A stretch of 60,000 nucleotides of DNA from Branchiostoma floridae (GCF_000003815.2 NC_049984.1:10171087-10231086), one strand, 5' to 3'. Shown: positions 31,608-44,826, counted from the stretch's first letter. The notes: generated by a model from the letters alone, not told the origin. Numbers and translations: made by a program.

Positions 31608-32900
31608 CACAGGCTGAAACGTCTGAGTCTTAAACTAACCGGGGGAGGGGGGTGATCTCATCTGTGTCTGTATTCTCCCCACGTAACTCCCATGGAGAGG
31701 CACTATAAGATGATAAACTTTGCTTGCAGTACTTATCAGAATCTAGAAAGCTTCCCAAAGTATAAAGTGTCTGCAGGGTTGCCACCTTTTCTACAAGAAC
31801 AAAGAAATGTTACATATTGTGCTGGAATTATTTTATATACATTTCTTCATGAGTATTTTTGAATCCAGACTAACGACCTCCCAGATATTTGTAGTAGTCG
31901 TTATTTTTGTTAACGTTTATCGTATAATTCATAGGCATAGTTTGATCTGATATAATTTTCACTACAAATGGAATACGCTTGTACGTGGGTGTCCATATTT
32001 TCATTATACATGATGATATGTGCATCATTATATCAATTTTTTTATTTATCAATTAGTACCTACTGGGAAAATGACCTAAATTACAGTTATCTCCGACAGC
32101 TCTAGTTGGCAGTTGCAGGTCCCGTTGAGCTTGAATACATGACAAATGCATATGCAATGTAAACGCAAATGTAATTGCAATAAAACTATACGTGTCCTGG
32201 CTTCAATGCGCGACAATTAGGCGTCAAGTAGGCGACAGCTAAAACTTAAATGGAGCAAAAAATATATCTCGTCATTTCCAAGGAATAAGCAGGCAACTGA
32301 GAATTCACGCAGTTCGAAAAACTCCCTTATGTTGCCCTTTGTACATAAAGCTCCGTGGAACGGAGACATTTATTAGCCCTTTTAACCGAGTGGAAAGATG
32401 TGTTTTGGTTTTTCGCTCACGTACTTAAAGGCTGCTCGGGTCACACGCTGTGCTTTCACACATATAAAGAGGTCATCTACGACATTTAAGAATTCCGCGC
32501 TGCTGCAATCATCCATCAAATCCCGCCAAGCAGGCCTACATAAAGACATAATCGCAACTGTGCAGGACGCAACCTTTTAAGCTTAAGTAGAAATAAAAGC
32601 TCCGCTTGAAGATTGTTGGCGTATGCAACTTTTCAAATACATTAGGCAGTACCTGGGGCGCAATGACGGAGAGAATGATGTAGCAACAATAACTGAACCA
32701 GAATGGTGAGGAGAATATAAACAAAGGAGTTGTAGGTGATGTATTTTCTGATGCACAGAGAAGGCAAGGCATACGATGGGACTTCCTGATCATTTCAGTC
32801 ATCAGTATGGGGAAATTTGATACCACTAATCACTCAGACCGGTGTAGCGCCCAGTGTCACATAGCTTGAGTCGAGTTTCCTTGCTGCTTCAACAGCATGA
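31608..32900. other. Non-coding stretch; nothing recognised
   Basis: AT-rich sequence with short open frames only; no paired splice sites or codon bias seen. Confidence 0.35.
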
Positions 32901-32904
32901 CATA

Positions 32905-33115
32905 TTTCTAGAGAGAGAGGTTGCTAGCCCTTCCCCTTTAACGTGCTCTAGGCAAGTCCTCGGACCTCAATTTTATGTCCTTTCCCAAAGATGGGGGTAG
33001 CCCCAACCGAGATGCCATACGGTACGTAGCCGTAGGATTGAACTGGGCTCTCCCAGTGTCCAATGGATTGGAACCAGGAGCTCTGTGCTACCAGTTGAGT
33101 TACAGGGAACTGAAT
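32905..33115 (-). repeat. tRNA-derived SINE, copy 2
   Basis: On the - strand the head reads TAACTCAACTGGTAGCAC (an A-box-like word, like tRNA TAGCTCAACTGGTAG) and, about 20 bases on, GGTTCCAATCC (a B-box-like word). It continues with CCCAGTTCAATCCTAC and a tail ending GGGCTAGCAACCTCTCT, as in the copy at 8733-8935. It is too diverged to be a functional tRNA. Confidence 0.6.
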
Positions 33116-33770
33116 ATCCCCCATATTTAGTACTGCTGATATGAAAAGATGAAAGTTGTTGTTGCGTGGTAGTTAAGCTCCCTCCCACACAGACTTACGG
33201 ATGCAAATTTACTGATCGTTCAGCAGTGTTGTCACGGAGGGCGTGATCACGCACCAAATGTTTTATTTATCACGCGCTCTTAAAGCACCGCACGGGAAGA
33301 TGACGGGAAATTCGTGCAATTAAGGCCTGAATCACGATTTTGGTTTGAGTGATGCCGTGACAAGTCTTCTGTGTCTGCCCAATGTAGCGCGCCGGGGGAG
33401 AGCGTCGTGGAAACCGGATTATTCAGACGGCCACAGTGCAATCTTCTCCAAGGCCATGCTCCGATTTGAAAGCATGGCTAGGGATTAGGACATTGAAACG
33501 AGACAAAGGGAAGAGAAATGACTTGATGACTTATCGGCACTGTTAGATAGAATTGGCCATTCCTCGGCCTACATCTACCCGTGGGCATTCTGGTAATGTA
33601 TACGTCGAACCGGAGATGCAGCAGAGTAAGAAAAGTGTTTTACCATCAGGACAATTGACAGACCTTCCAAGAATACATATTACTTATTGAAGGGGAAAAT
33701 CGCAGAATGTCAACTAAAACCTCTTCCTGGTTCGATAGCTCACAGTATACACTCGATAGAATCCTTAACC

Positions 33771-33906
33771 GTAAGACTTACTTAAACGTAAAACTTACTT
33801 AAACGTAAGACTTACTTAAACGTAAAACTTACTTAAACGTAAAACTTACTTAAACGTAAGACTTACTTTAACGTAAGACTTACTTTAACGTAAGACTTAC
33901 TTAAAC
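33771..33906. repeat. Minisatellite: eight 17-bp units
   Basis: Exactly eight tandem copies of GTAAGACTTACTTAAAC or one-base variants (GTAAAACTTAC..., ...TTTAAC) run from 33771 to 33906. Each unit contains GTAAG-A-CTTAC, a palindrome around one central base. Confidence 0.95.
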
Positions 33907-35117
33907 GTAAGCGTATTCGATTATTTGAAATAACTGTCACAAGATGTTGGTCCCTGGTTGGTCATCACAATGCATCTCATGAGACATAAGCCGTGCCGTT
34001 ACTACACCGCTGGTGCTCGGTGGTGTGGAAAATGTCAAACTGATGGATTATAACAAACACACCTCGTCCTAGGCCAGGTGATGCCCCGTTGAAAATTTGT
34101 ATATCCACAAATTTTGTAACTACATTGGTCTTCTACTTACAAATACGTGGTCAAATTTGCATCCCAGCTTTGAATTGAAGTTGAGCCAGAGTTAGTCTGC
34201 AACTAACTTTACAATGCGTGTATGAAATGCAATTGATGATGTCCTTTATTCAACCGAGATCTTGAAGACAGAAATCGTACCCCTTTCCAAACTGAACGAT
34301 ATCTTATGGATATAACAGTTAGATGCAAGTTCACACACACCAGTCAACTCCACATGGCTATCATTTAACAATACATGTAACGTTATGTGGACAACCGAAA
34401 GTCTTTGTGGATCAGTATTTTACCGACGTAATGTCATGACCTGGCCATGTTCAACTCATCAGAGGCTATATTGGTCGAGGCAAGCGCTACTCAATGCTGA
34501 GGTTACCGGAATGTACTTCCGCAGAGCCTTGATTGACACATGAGAAGAAACTTTAATTCGTGAAACTCTTAGATCAATTTCCGACTGCCAGGAAGACCGA
34601 TAAAAGACGTCCTGGCTGAGCGATGTTGACCGGTGCTGACATCATGTAGGAAAGATATCGCCTATTGTAAAATCGTTAGTAACTACCACTCGTAAATCCA
34701 TAATTCATTCTTCCAAAACGAACTCTTTCTTCAACGTCGATCAGCAGTGATTGACTTGAAAGGCTTCCATGGTAATGTTACACTGTTGGGGAAATTTGTA
34801 GGATTGAAATTGACCTGTCATACAGGGACGTCGGTTGCGGCGCTTACCGTTGGCAGTTGAAAGGATTGTGTCGAAATTTGCAACAAGTAAATGTCATGGT
34901 TACACAGATGGTATGGGAAGCGAGTCAGAGACAGGCCCTGTACTGACAGACCAGAAAAGGTTGATATTTTGCATTCTCTCGGCTGACGCCTATCTTAGTT
35001 AAACTTCTCACCAAGGTGGGCGGGCATGGCATTTGTTCCCGATCCCGCAAATTGTTCAGCGTATTTTATTTGAAGTTGAAATGAATGATAAAATCTACGG
35101 GAGCCCTTAGTCTACTT
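33907..35117. other. Non-coding stretch; nothing recognised
   Basis: No long open frame, repeat or RNA gene seen. Confidence 0.4.
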
Positions 35118-35290
35118 TCATAATTGCGCCAGATGCCATAATATCACTACATTGTAAGTACGTGTACATGCATTTGATGTGATTTAAAGGGATGTACCAA
35201 TGCAGCATCAGTAATCCAGAGGTATGTACACTTCAGACGCCTAAGTGTTCAAGACAATCTCGAACAACATATTTTTGATGTGTAGGGATG
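35118..35290. repeat. Dispersed repeat family, copy 2
   Basis: Matches 371-525 over most of its length (shared CATAATT-CGCCAG start and CAATGCAGCATCAGTAATC core), with a 20-base insertion relative to copy 1. Confidence 0.65.
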
Positions 35291-38200
35291 ATGGCACCCG
35301 GTGGAATTATAAGAGTTAATTATAATAAGATGTTTCTGCTTTTTAGACTGAGAGTAAGGATGTACATATGATATCCACGCACGGCTGCCTCAGGTATTAC
35401 ACCTTGTCATGAGTTACAGGAAACATCGCATGACCGCAGATAGCACCTTCGAACACCCCGAGAATAACTGGCATTAGCATTCTGCTAAAAACGACATCTT
35501 GCTGATGTCAGTTCCCTGTGGTATACGTAAACCACTTACTACTCCGGGAGATGTTCAAGCCAACATGTTAAATCACAAGTAATACGGCCTTCGAAAACGC
35601 TGAAGTAGATGCTCTCTAGATCGATCACAACCCAGCTGCGGGGGGTCTAATTTCTCAATTCCGGGCATAATAGACAAGTGAAGATATCCCTATGATACAT
35701 AATTGTAAGGAGACGCCAAAGGTAAAGAAAGTAGGAGTTGAGAGCCACGGTGATCCATTGCGCTTGCCGCACAGACTGGTATTTGATTATGCAGTTGCGG
35801 TTGTCTTACGAGACGCACGTTGAAGTTTTCACTGGTACGACCATTTGTCATGTTGGTTTTCGGCTTGTCTTCGGGGTGCCCAGGGGAGAGGTATTACCAT
35901 GTAGATAGATAGTGGTGCCATGTTTCTCCGCAACGATTACCGGTTCTGCAAACTGTGCATCGATTGAATCTGGCGGGAAGCGGTGCGGATTATTCGCCAT
36001 TGAGTAGCTATCTGACAGTGACGGACTGAGTGTGCGGGCAACTATCATTGCCAACTGCACGCCTTGCCAGAGCTGCTGGATGCCCACCAGTTTTAGGTGT
36101 TTGTTCTTGCAGCAATTTCTCTTTTTTTTTTAGAGAAATGCTCACCTGGCATGGGTACAACCAATACTGCCATAATAGCCTTCTGTGATCAATAGCTACG
36201 TCGCCCGAATCCCTTTGGGAAGCAGACGGGGACGTGTATGTGTAAATCACTACTCCCAAATATTGGGCCCCAGATAACCGTCAGCTATTTTTGTTATATC
36301 ACCATGCAATCATAGACTTGATTTCTGCGGGGAGAAAGGTAGAAAAAAACTGCTTACGACTGCTCATATGGCGTCAGTATTCTCTGTATGACTTTTCTGC
36401 ATGCTCGTTTCCTTTGACAAAAGTTGACAAATTTGAAAATGACATACTCCCTAGTGACTAATAAAAGAAAAATATTGATTTACATCTAATATGCTCGGTT
36501 AGCCCACGGAATGCACTAAGATAATCGGTTTGTATGGTATGACCGCTTCTTCAAAAAAGCAAAGTACAGGTTGTCCATTAGGAAATGTTGCACGCAACTG
36601 TATAAAACTTGCGACACATTGAACCTACGTGTGCGATAGCTTTACAGCAAGGGCATTTATTAATTGTTTTTGACATAGTTGAAGGTATACCGGACGTAGT
36701 ATTCAAAAATTTACATTAAATGTTGTTTTTTCAATAGGATCATGGCAGCTTTTGTCCTTTTAATATTGAATCGATAGTCGATAAGAATTCTGTGCTAAAA
36801 CTAATAACGGTTGCTAATTTCTTTTGTAATTATAAATTCAAAATGCACTCAGATCTTTCTTTATTTTGTATTATACACGCTCATAATACGCTCACCACCA
36901 GTGATGTCTTCACCGCTAAGGACCGTGCGCTTCAGTACGAGTTTCATCAGAGCACACAGTTTAATACCACATAATGGCGCGGAATTGAAGGGGATGAAGA
37001 CAGAATGTGAATGCAGTGATTCCTTTCACAGCTCATCGCCCGGGTGACGGCGCAGAGAAGCCGGGCTGTGACATGTACGGCTCGCCTTGATTGGATGGCA
37101 AAGGTTGTTCTTTGCTCGGCAGGAAGCTTGATCTTAAGCGTGCTGACCTGTGAAGAAGCTGAGAGATTGAAGAGTTCTCCGGAAAGAAACCCTGCCTAGA
37201 AGTGTGTCCTCTAAGAGCTTCCAAGGTGAATGGGTCCCTGTGGTGCCGCTGCGAAATTCTACACAATGTCGTACACGAAACGCCTTGGGAGAAGCATTGG
37301 AATAGTCAACACTTTTCCAGGGAATGTTGTCACAGAGGGCCACATGCATTGTGGCAATGACATTGGAATGTTCTTGGTTGCAGTTGACTCGATTTGGAAT
37401 ACATATCAACAGTAGATTTTTGGTTACCGTAAATTATGAAAAAATTATTATTCAACGTGTTTTATTAAGCTATCGTTCATGATTAACCGACATGCATGTA
37501 TGAAGGGTAGATATATGTTGATGTATTGGCTTTGGCATGAAATCAAAATCTTCAGATGTTTATTAATCTTGTTTGGAGTATGATAACGCTTATCAGTAAT
37601 ACGTCAATATCCAAGCTAAGGTTCCCGGATGTATGAAAACTCACGTAGTTAAGAGGCCCAATCACAGGTGGTTTGTATAGAAACTGTTGCCTCGATATGA
37701 TACAAACTGTTTGTCCAAACCTTGTATTCCACACGCACACTGTCTCCATTCAATGGTAGAATCTAATCAAAGGCCCGGCTTTGAAGATAACGAAATGAGG
37801 CGGTGAAATCCGATCACACACCACAAGGTGATGTTGTTATGTACGTGGTTAATGGGAACAATGGCTGGCCTTTCGGCTGACGCTGATGTCACTTTTCACG
37901 GGAGCGGCAATGCCAGCAATGCGCACTCATACACCGCGTCTTCCTGCACATTCCATCAATCACAATTTGTCGCACCTACAGCACAGATGTGATTTGGATT
38001 GCCTCTCAATTATTAAGCCCCATCATATGTACATAAGAGATTATATGCTACCTCTGTTCACACACACTGTCTATCTCAGAGTCTATTTCTATGTATGTCC
38101 TACACTTCAGTTATTGGTTAACAGCCTAAACTGCTTCTAAAGTTGAGTCACGTACAGTTAAATAATGTTTCTCCTGTAGCGTCTAACAAGTAATCCAGAA

Positions 38201-38640
38201 ACAACTTGTGGTAAACCCCACTTGTAATTTTGTATTAATGCAACCCCACGAGGCCGTCATTAGAAAGTATAATTTCAATTGATCTTTCCGTGCAATGTAC
38301 TAATTAGTTCCTAAAGCATATAGTTCCTAGATTTGTGTGAGGTTTCTCTAGAATAATTAGCATTTTGCAATGAAAAGCGTGGGTTTAGGAATGACATATA
38401 TACGGATATCTAGGACGCGGTCATGTATGGAAACACCTTGCATTTGCTCACTAATGATGGCTTTTAAGATTAGAACATACTTCTGATATTCAGTGCGGAT
38501 TGCAACCACCCTGACATAACGGGCCACAGCAAAACGTCACAGATGTTCTCCGAGCGCCTCTGAAAATTGCCCGGGTTATCCAGTTAGACACGTAATGTGT
38601 CGAGGTATACCTTATGCCAGGGGAACAGCAGTCCCACTGC
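35291..38640. other. Mostly non-coding; weak - strand exon-like pieces at 35.9-36.3 kb
   Basis: On the - strand, a frame through 36255-36143 ends at a good donor (CCAG|GTGAGC), and a second through 36087-35890 reads FAEPVIVAEKHGTTIYLHG before a G|GTAATA donor. The second resembles the A/B strands of an Ig domain. Neither has a convincing acceptor, so they stay as hints. The rest shows nothing. Confidence 0.2.
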
Positions 38641-38666
38641 TATTACACTGAGAAAGGCTTCCTTAC

Positions 38667-38937
38667 AAAGTGTCCCGAGTTCTTCTGTGCCACAGTGAGA
38701 CTCGTGGTCTCCAGAGGGAGTCGCTGATTCAATGTGAAGTCATGGTAGAGCGACATTTGGCAGCAGACGTATTCAGTCATATCCGGGGATGTGATGTCGT
38801 TCTGTTGGACGGTGTTTTCCATTTGGTTGGTGTACACGCTCTGAATCGCGATCTTCTCATTACCGAGCAATCTGTGGATCCATCCATCCATCTTTGTATC
38901 AAGGCACGATAGTTGCAGGGTACCCGAACAAGCAATT
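38667..38937 (-). CDS. Candidate exon encoding one Ig-like domain
   Basis: Ninety codons on the - strand, between an acceptor-like GTGTGTTCCAAG (preceded by a TTCTAAC branch-point word) and a donor TTT|GTAAGG, have about 70% G/C at third positions, above the surroundings. The residues fit an Ig fold: GTLQLSC (B strand), DGWIHRL (C-strand tryptophan, 8 residues after the cysteine), DMTEYVC (F strand, D-x-x-x-Y-x-C) and ETTSLTV (G strand), with 47 residues between the cysteines. It could be an extracellular exon of the giant-tail membrane gene 9 kb downstream on the same strand, but no connecting exons are proven. Both other - strand frames are also open in part here, so caution is needed. Confidence 0.35.
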
Positions 38938-38944
38938 CTTGGAA

Positions 38945-41790
38945 CACACGCCAGAACTTGTTAGAATACAGATCTGTTTCTCGCTGTGTTGCCATGGTAA
39001 CTGGAACAATTTGTTGGTCAGTGACATGATGAGGTCATACAATGCTTCGAATTGATAAAACCTTTCAATATCCAAGTCGTCTTTTAACAAAGTTTTCTTG
39101 CTATTTGCGGCATTGTTGAACGCTTCTGGGCACCGGTACCGATAATAACGTTTCGTCTGTTTTATGTCTGCCTTGATAACGTACGCGACCAATAAGCAAT
39201 GACCAGAAGTACAGGAATATTAGCAATAATTTAGCAACGCTTTTATCAACTTAACACAGAAACATTTCGGTTTACTAGATGGGTCGAAACAGAATTGCTC
39301 CCTCCTCCACCACCACCACACATGCATGTGACTCGCCACCCAGTATGATATATTCCACTTCAAAGGAGGAGGAAACGTACTTGCTATGAACGATAAAAGT
39401 AGCTGAATTTACACTGATACCCCACTATCAACTTCATCATCTCCAAAGCATGTCAAACGCTTACTTTTATCACTGCAGTACAAACCCGCATCTATCAGAA
39501 TCTCCCTCATATGAATGCTGGGTTTGTGCCGAAGTAAGGTAAAACATTTCATGTTTCAAGTTCAGGGTACAGTTTTAGAATAGTGTTTTAGATAAGCAAC
39601 GTTAAGCCTATTGGCAAACTCTCATGTGGCACGTCTACGTTTAGACACGCAAAAGCTTTTACGGCTGTTGTGTAATGGCGTTGTATGTTGTTGCATTATT
39701 AATGATCTATCGTTTTCGACTCTGCCATTCCAAAGGCCTTCTATCTGTTCGGCTCCTCCGTTAGCACACCGTTTATTATCCAAAAGTGATATCCAATTTT
39801 GTAAGCGTGTTTGAATAATCTGGTTGTAAATGTAATTCAGATGTCGGCATATGTCATTTGTGGGATAGACTCAGGCGGGCCCCGGGCCAAGTGTTGCCTG
39901 ATAACTACGCGTCCTGCCTGCAAGATCGTGACGGGCTCATAGACGGGCACATGAGAGGCAGGATTTCATACATCAAACCTGAATTTTACGCTCCAAAGGC
40001 GGCTCTGGTGATAAAAGGGGAGGGGCGTTCCGACATTCACAGTGGTTCAAATCCTTTTCACAGCTTTCTAAGTGTTCTACCGCGTCGATGCTTATTGTAC
40101 GCCATGTGAATCCTTAAAGGTGCGACGTTGCCTTTACCGGGCAAAGAGGCAAATTGTTTGAAAGAGACGTAGTTCCCAATCAACCTAAATGTGCCGACCT
40201 TGTATCCCCCCTTGATCCCTGTTGGTTGTACATTACTGCACTACATACATGGACCAAACGATTAAGCGGTGTATCACATCTTCACCTTACTCCCAGGTCG
40301 GCCGTTAGCTGTGGTAAACAGCGGCAACGGTCATCAATATTCAGCACATCTCCCGCGGGTCTCCGCGCCTCTCTTATCTCTTCGGCTACACGGTATCTTT
40401 TACTCCACTGGACCTGCCTCCGTTTGATGGAAGGTCTGTTTGTAAACCTTTGTACCTCCTTTTTATTACACCCATTGATAGGAGCATGTGGTGTGGGCGT
40501 GAAAGACACCTTGAGCTAGACAGATGGCGTATGGGTGTTGGTCCTGACAAACGGGTATATTTGGAAAAGTGATGATTCCGGGAGATACCCAGGCAGGTGG
40601 AACATCCTAGAATGTCCCAGCGGCCCAGACCAGCCTGCCCCGATCGATAATTACCCCGTACTGATTGCATTGTAATGAGAAGGATAATGAAAAGGCTTTA
40701 CAGAGGTGGCCCAGATTCAGTTCACCGTTATGTGTAATCAGAGTGATCCCTTTATTGAATTAACAGCCTTGACGTGGACCAGATACACAAAGGACCAGGC
40801 ATGCAGTGGTTTCGGAGTTGTCTAGTGCCGTGGTCTAAGGCGCGACATCGATATTATAATGTAATAAGTCACTGTGCCCTGGTATCGACTGTTGTAGTAT
40901 ATTTGATGAATGCTGTTTGGAAAACAAATAGCACAGGGGTGGAGAGATTGGATTTTTACTGACAGGATGACGACGTCGACCAAATCCTAACCAGTCATTG
41001 ATCCAGGCGGGTCCATCATCTAAAAGGATGTGACCACACAGGGCACAGGGCAGAAATAGAACGCGCTTTAATCGACGGGAGAAGAGTATCGACGAGCTAG
41101 CTTATACTTTGTTTTAATTAGAAACACGGGACCAGATTCATCGATTGTCTTATATATGAAGTACCCAAAGGCACTGAGACGTCAGAGCCGACGTAGCGGA
41201 TGGTGATTGGAATGGACAAAGCAGCAGATGACCTAGAAACTCTTCCCGAGAATGCTTAGATTGAGACTCATGGCCCCTAATTATGAGCTGCCCGTTTTAG
41301 GTATGGTGGCACATAGAGCGAGGCTTTGGCGAAAGCTGAGATGTGATTTGCTGTTTGTTTTATCTGACTGTTTAAGCACTCTTCCCGTCTTATGTTTGCC
41401 ACGTTAAAAGTACTATTACTGATAGCAGGTGCCTGACTGTGTAATAAATGGCGTGGTCGATAACCTGAACAGTTAATATACGGGTCAATGTGACAGACTA
41501 AACGCCCACATTACAGGACTAAATGCCACCTTATCAGACATGCCAGGCAGCGAGATAACATTATAGCAAGAACTTAAGAGACTGAATGTTTAACGGAGAT
41601 ATGGGGAGCAATATCTCATCGCCTTTTGCGACTATCTTAAGGCAGCCCCTTCCACCATTACAGATCTGTCAAGATGCTTTGCCATAACCGTGTCCGCAAT
41701 GATGTTCTTTATGCTCAATACTTGGAACGTCTGTTGCCATTTTCACAGATATAATTTGACAGACGATAGTGTTACGTTTTCGCCCACCTA
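38945..41790. other. Mixed stretch with several open frames, no firm gene
   Basis: A - strand frame at 39190-38995 (FNNAANSKKTLLKDDLDIER, FYQFEALYDLIMSLTNKLF) is protein-like and lies just upstream of the Ig-like exon, but no donor links them. At 40154-40519 open frames exist on both strands. None has domain evidence. Confidence 0.2.
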
Positions 41791-41796
41791 CCGTTA

Positions 41797-42442
41797 ATGG
41801 TCTCCTGTACTGTTGAATCCTCCATCGTGAGAGATTCAAAGATTGGTGGAGCGTGGACACCAAACTGCAAGCCGATCCCCTACGAGACCCTCCGAGACTG
41901 CTGTGTGCCGGTCCGCAGCATGTGTCGGGGCGGAGGCGTGGACGTGAAGGAGGAGCTCGGTGTTGTAACCACGACCTCCGATCATCCTATCTCAGGTCCG
42001 ATCAATGGAATGTGACCACCCGAAATGTAAAAATCACACTGCAGCTCAGCCTTGCAAAGCTGCTCTCCATCGATTATTCCCAGCAGAAATTCTCCGCAAC
42101 AACTCTCCGTTTGGTGCAGAGATGAGTTCTTTAACGCGGAAAAGCAGCTGGCACTGCGTCTAACACCCGACAGCGAACCTCACACAAAGCACATCCCCGT
42201 GGAGCAATCACAATCCGCTCGACTCGAGCTTGGACTGGTAATGAGGAGAAAATGGGCGCAGAAAGCAGCATGATCAGGCGCCGCGCTGCTCAAACAAAGT
42301 GCCAGGCAAGCTCCTGCCGCATGCCTGCACCCACGGATTGATGTCCTCTTCTGAAGGGCCTTTCATGTGTCCGTATCTCAGGACGCCTTGCGCACACACA
42401 AAAGTCATAACGACCTGGCTATCTAAACCCTTTGCTGGTTAG
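41797..42442 (+). other. GC-rich segment, possible first exon/CpG-rich promoter region
   Basis: Base composition rises sharply here. On the + strand a 72-codon frame from 41797 has strongly GC-biased third positions in its middle (NCKPIPYETLRDCCVPVRSM). The segment ends at AG|GTAAGT (exon end 42442), a perfect donor consensus. On the - strand, ATGGAGGATTCAACAG in good start context is followed 19 bases on by a donor (G|GTAGGT). Either strand could carry a first exon. I cannot decide which, and no product is recognised. Confidence 0.25.
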
Positions 42443-44590
42443 GTAAGTATGGTAATCGCGCCCGGCGTCGCGTACCTTCTACGGAGAGTGCGTTCTTTGG
42501 CGCCTGTTCCCTGCGCTCCCGTCGGATCAATGCCGCATCAAATATTCAGTTTGCTTTCTTGTCCCTACACCTCGGGCAATGTCGGCCTGCTTTCAGGTCC
42601 TTCATCTTAGAATCCGATTTAGGCAGGCAATGGCGTCTCAGAGATGGACACGATCCATCGCGAAGGCCCAGGTTAAGAATCAGAGCGTTTCAGCACAAGT
42701 AGGTACTGTGGCGGTGAAGAACGCCTCACGTACGTAGAACAGCGACTTCTGGGAAATGGTGATAGCCAATTTACGACATATTTTGAAAAGCCAGAAATAG
42801 ACAGCGGCGCCGACAGAGGCTATTTTTAGTGATGTTTTACAAGCATCTGGGTGATGAAAGTAAATCCCTACATCCCAGCCACGAGAGACCCGTCACAATC
42901 TCCAGAAAGTCAGGTCACGTTAATATTATGATGTGATTATAATTTAAAAAGAAAAACGACATCCTGCCAAAAGGATCTCTTGCCAAATAGATATGTAGTT
43001 GCAAATTGCCTGCAGTATTCGTTACTGGGAATACGTGCAAAGCAATCGTACTTATATAATGGCGCACACGCCACGATTTACAGCAAACACAGTAACAAGA
43101 CGCATTTAATCACATTCAACAAATGCTAATATCATTCGTAAATCAACGGTTTACGTTAGGCAAGTGAAAGATAAATAAGAGATGCGCACCAGTTGTAGTT
43201 GGATGTTGGAGAAACTATATTTCTGTGTCTCATTGTGAGCCCCGGGCGTGCATGCAATGGGTGACCGATCTCGTTTTATGTTGTACATTTTATGGCTTCT
43301 AATGTATATTTCTTAGGTACATTAATCCTGCAATTAATGCGTTTTGAATCATATTCTATGTAGGCGTAAAATGTACTGGAATGCCAACACGTCAAATCTG
43401 TTTTAGTTAAGAACCAAAATATCACAACGTTCAACAAAACAAAACGATTTATTACTCTAGGATGATTGTTGTTTGCCATTTTTTCTTTTATCAAGGTAAC
43501 AGTAGGTACAATTATTTCTCAGAGGTGTCTTTCCTTGGTGCTGAATATCCGGTGCTTGTATCCTGCAGCTCACTGAACCTTCTCATCCCTCTCGTGGTAT
43601 CGTACTGAGTAAATAGGCCAATCCCAGTGACATACAGCCTGTTGCTGTCGCCAGATGTTCCTTTTAGGAAGTCGCCGGGGATTTATAGCTGTGCGCCAAT
43701 CCACAGTTGATACAAACTGCTTGTATTTATAGTAGCGATGGAAAAGCCTGATTCCAGTTCATGCTGCTAGTATTGACTAACGTTTGTGAGGGTTGAAAGT
43801 CTATAGATAAAGCTGAAGAATTATTGTGATTGAGTACAACCTTTTGTTTCTTGCTTTGCATCTTTTTATTTGGGCGTTTATTTCAATGGTTGATGTGAGG
43901 CGCAATCGGTGCGATGTCATACGGACTTCAGCAGTGATGGATCGTCTTTGATTCACTGGGCTGTCTTCGTGGCCTGGTGGAGAGTTCCGCTTGAGTTATT
44001 GCCGAATGTAATGGTATTCTATGTGGTGGGGTCTCCAGTACAGCGTCTCGGCAAGCCCATCTATTGTCTTTAGGGGTATTTGATACAGTCAAGCGCTTTT
44101 AGTGGAAATCACTGTACGCTTGTCACATACACACGTATAAAACAAACGATACGTGGGCGATAAAGTTGACTTAATTGCTTTGGAAGCGGGCGTGATAATG
44201 GAAACGATTAATTCCGGTAACAAAGGCTCCTACATTGGTACATTAAGTACCTGTTAATAGCATTTTCCAGCGCCTAAACTGAAAAGATTATGATCAACTA
44301 TGACTAACGATTCAACCAAATTGCACTAATTTGAATACCACATGCCAGTGATTTTTTGCCGTGTTGACAGGTGCATGTAAATATTGGACTAATACCTTAG
44401 CGCAACGCCATTGGAAGGCTTATTCTTAAGCGTTTATAACATCTCGAAATATACCGTGGAGCTAACGGCCCTGATTCGCGCCCAGGTCTGGACACGACTG
44501 GAAAAGGGTCGCATCGTCCTGCCGAATAGGGGAGCTTATGGTCAAACCTCTGCAGGTGAAGGAAGTAACACACTTAGAACAATGCTAAAA
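42443..44590. other. Non-coding stretch; nothing firm
   Basis: Short scattered open frames only. If the donor at 42443 is real this would be the first part of a long intron. Confidence 0.3.
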
Positions 44591-44826
44591 TTTTTTACAA
44601 TACAAAAGCTAAACACGGATAAAATTTTCAACGACCACTGCCACCTTCTTCAGGGTCAATACTTATAACCAATCACTTCAGAACGTAAACTCCCGAGAGT
44701 TACCGACACGTGATCTTATTAACACGTGATCTTGCGGAAACGTGACGTCACCAATTGGTCAAAGGCGAAGAAGGCGGCAGTGGTCGTTGAGAATTTGATC
44801 CTTGAATACCTTTGTATTGTAAGAAA
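44591..44826. mobile_element. MITE-like element with about 65-bp inverted arms
   Basis: The left arm (TTTTTTACAATACAAAAG ... AACGACCACTGCCACCTTCT) and the right arm (AGAAGGCGGCAGTGGTCGTT ... CTTTGTATTGTAAGAAA) are reverse complements with scattered mismatches. The centre has a direct repeat of AACACGTGATCTT-type words (44710-44732). No coding capacity. Confidence 0.7.

Noticed and set aside
39858-40519. Open frames of 83 (+), 121 (+) and 75 (-) codons in moderately GC-rich sequence
   Set aside because: They overlap antisense frames, and no family, signal or splice pairing could be seen.
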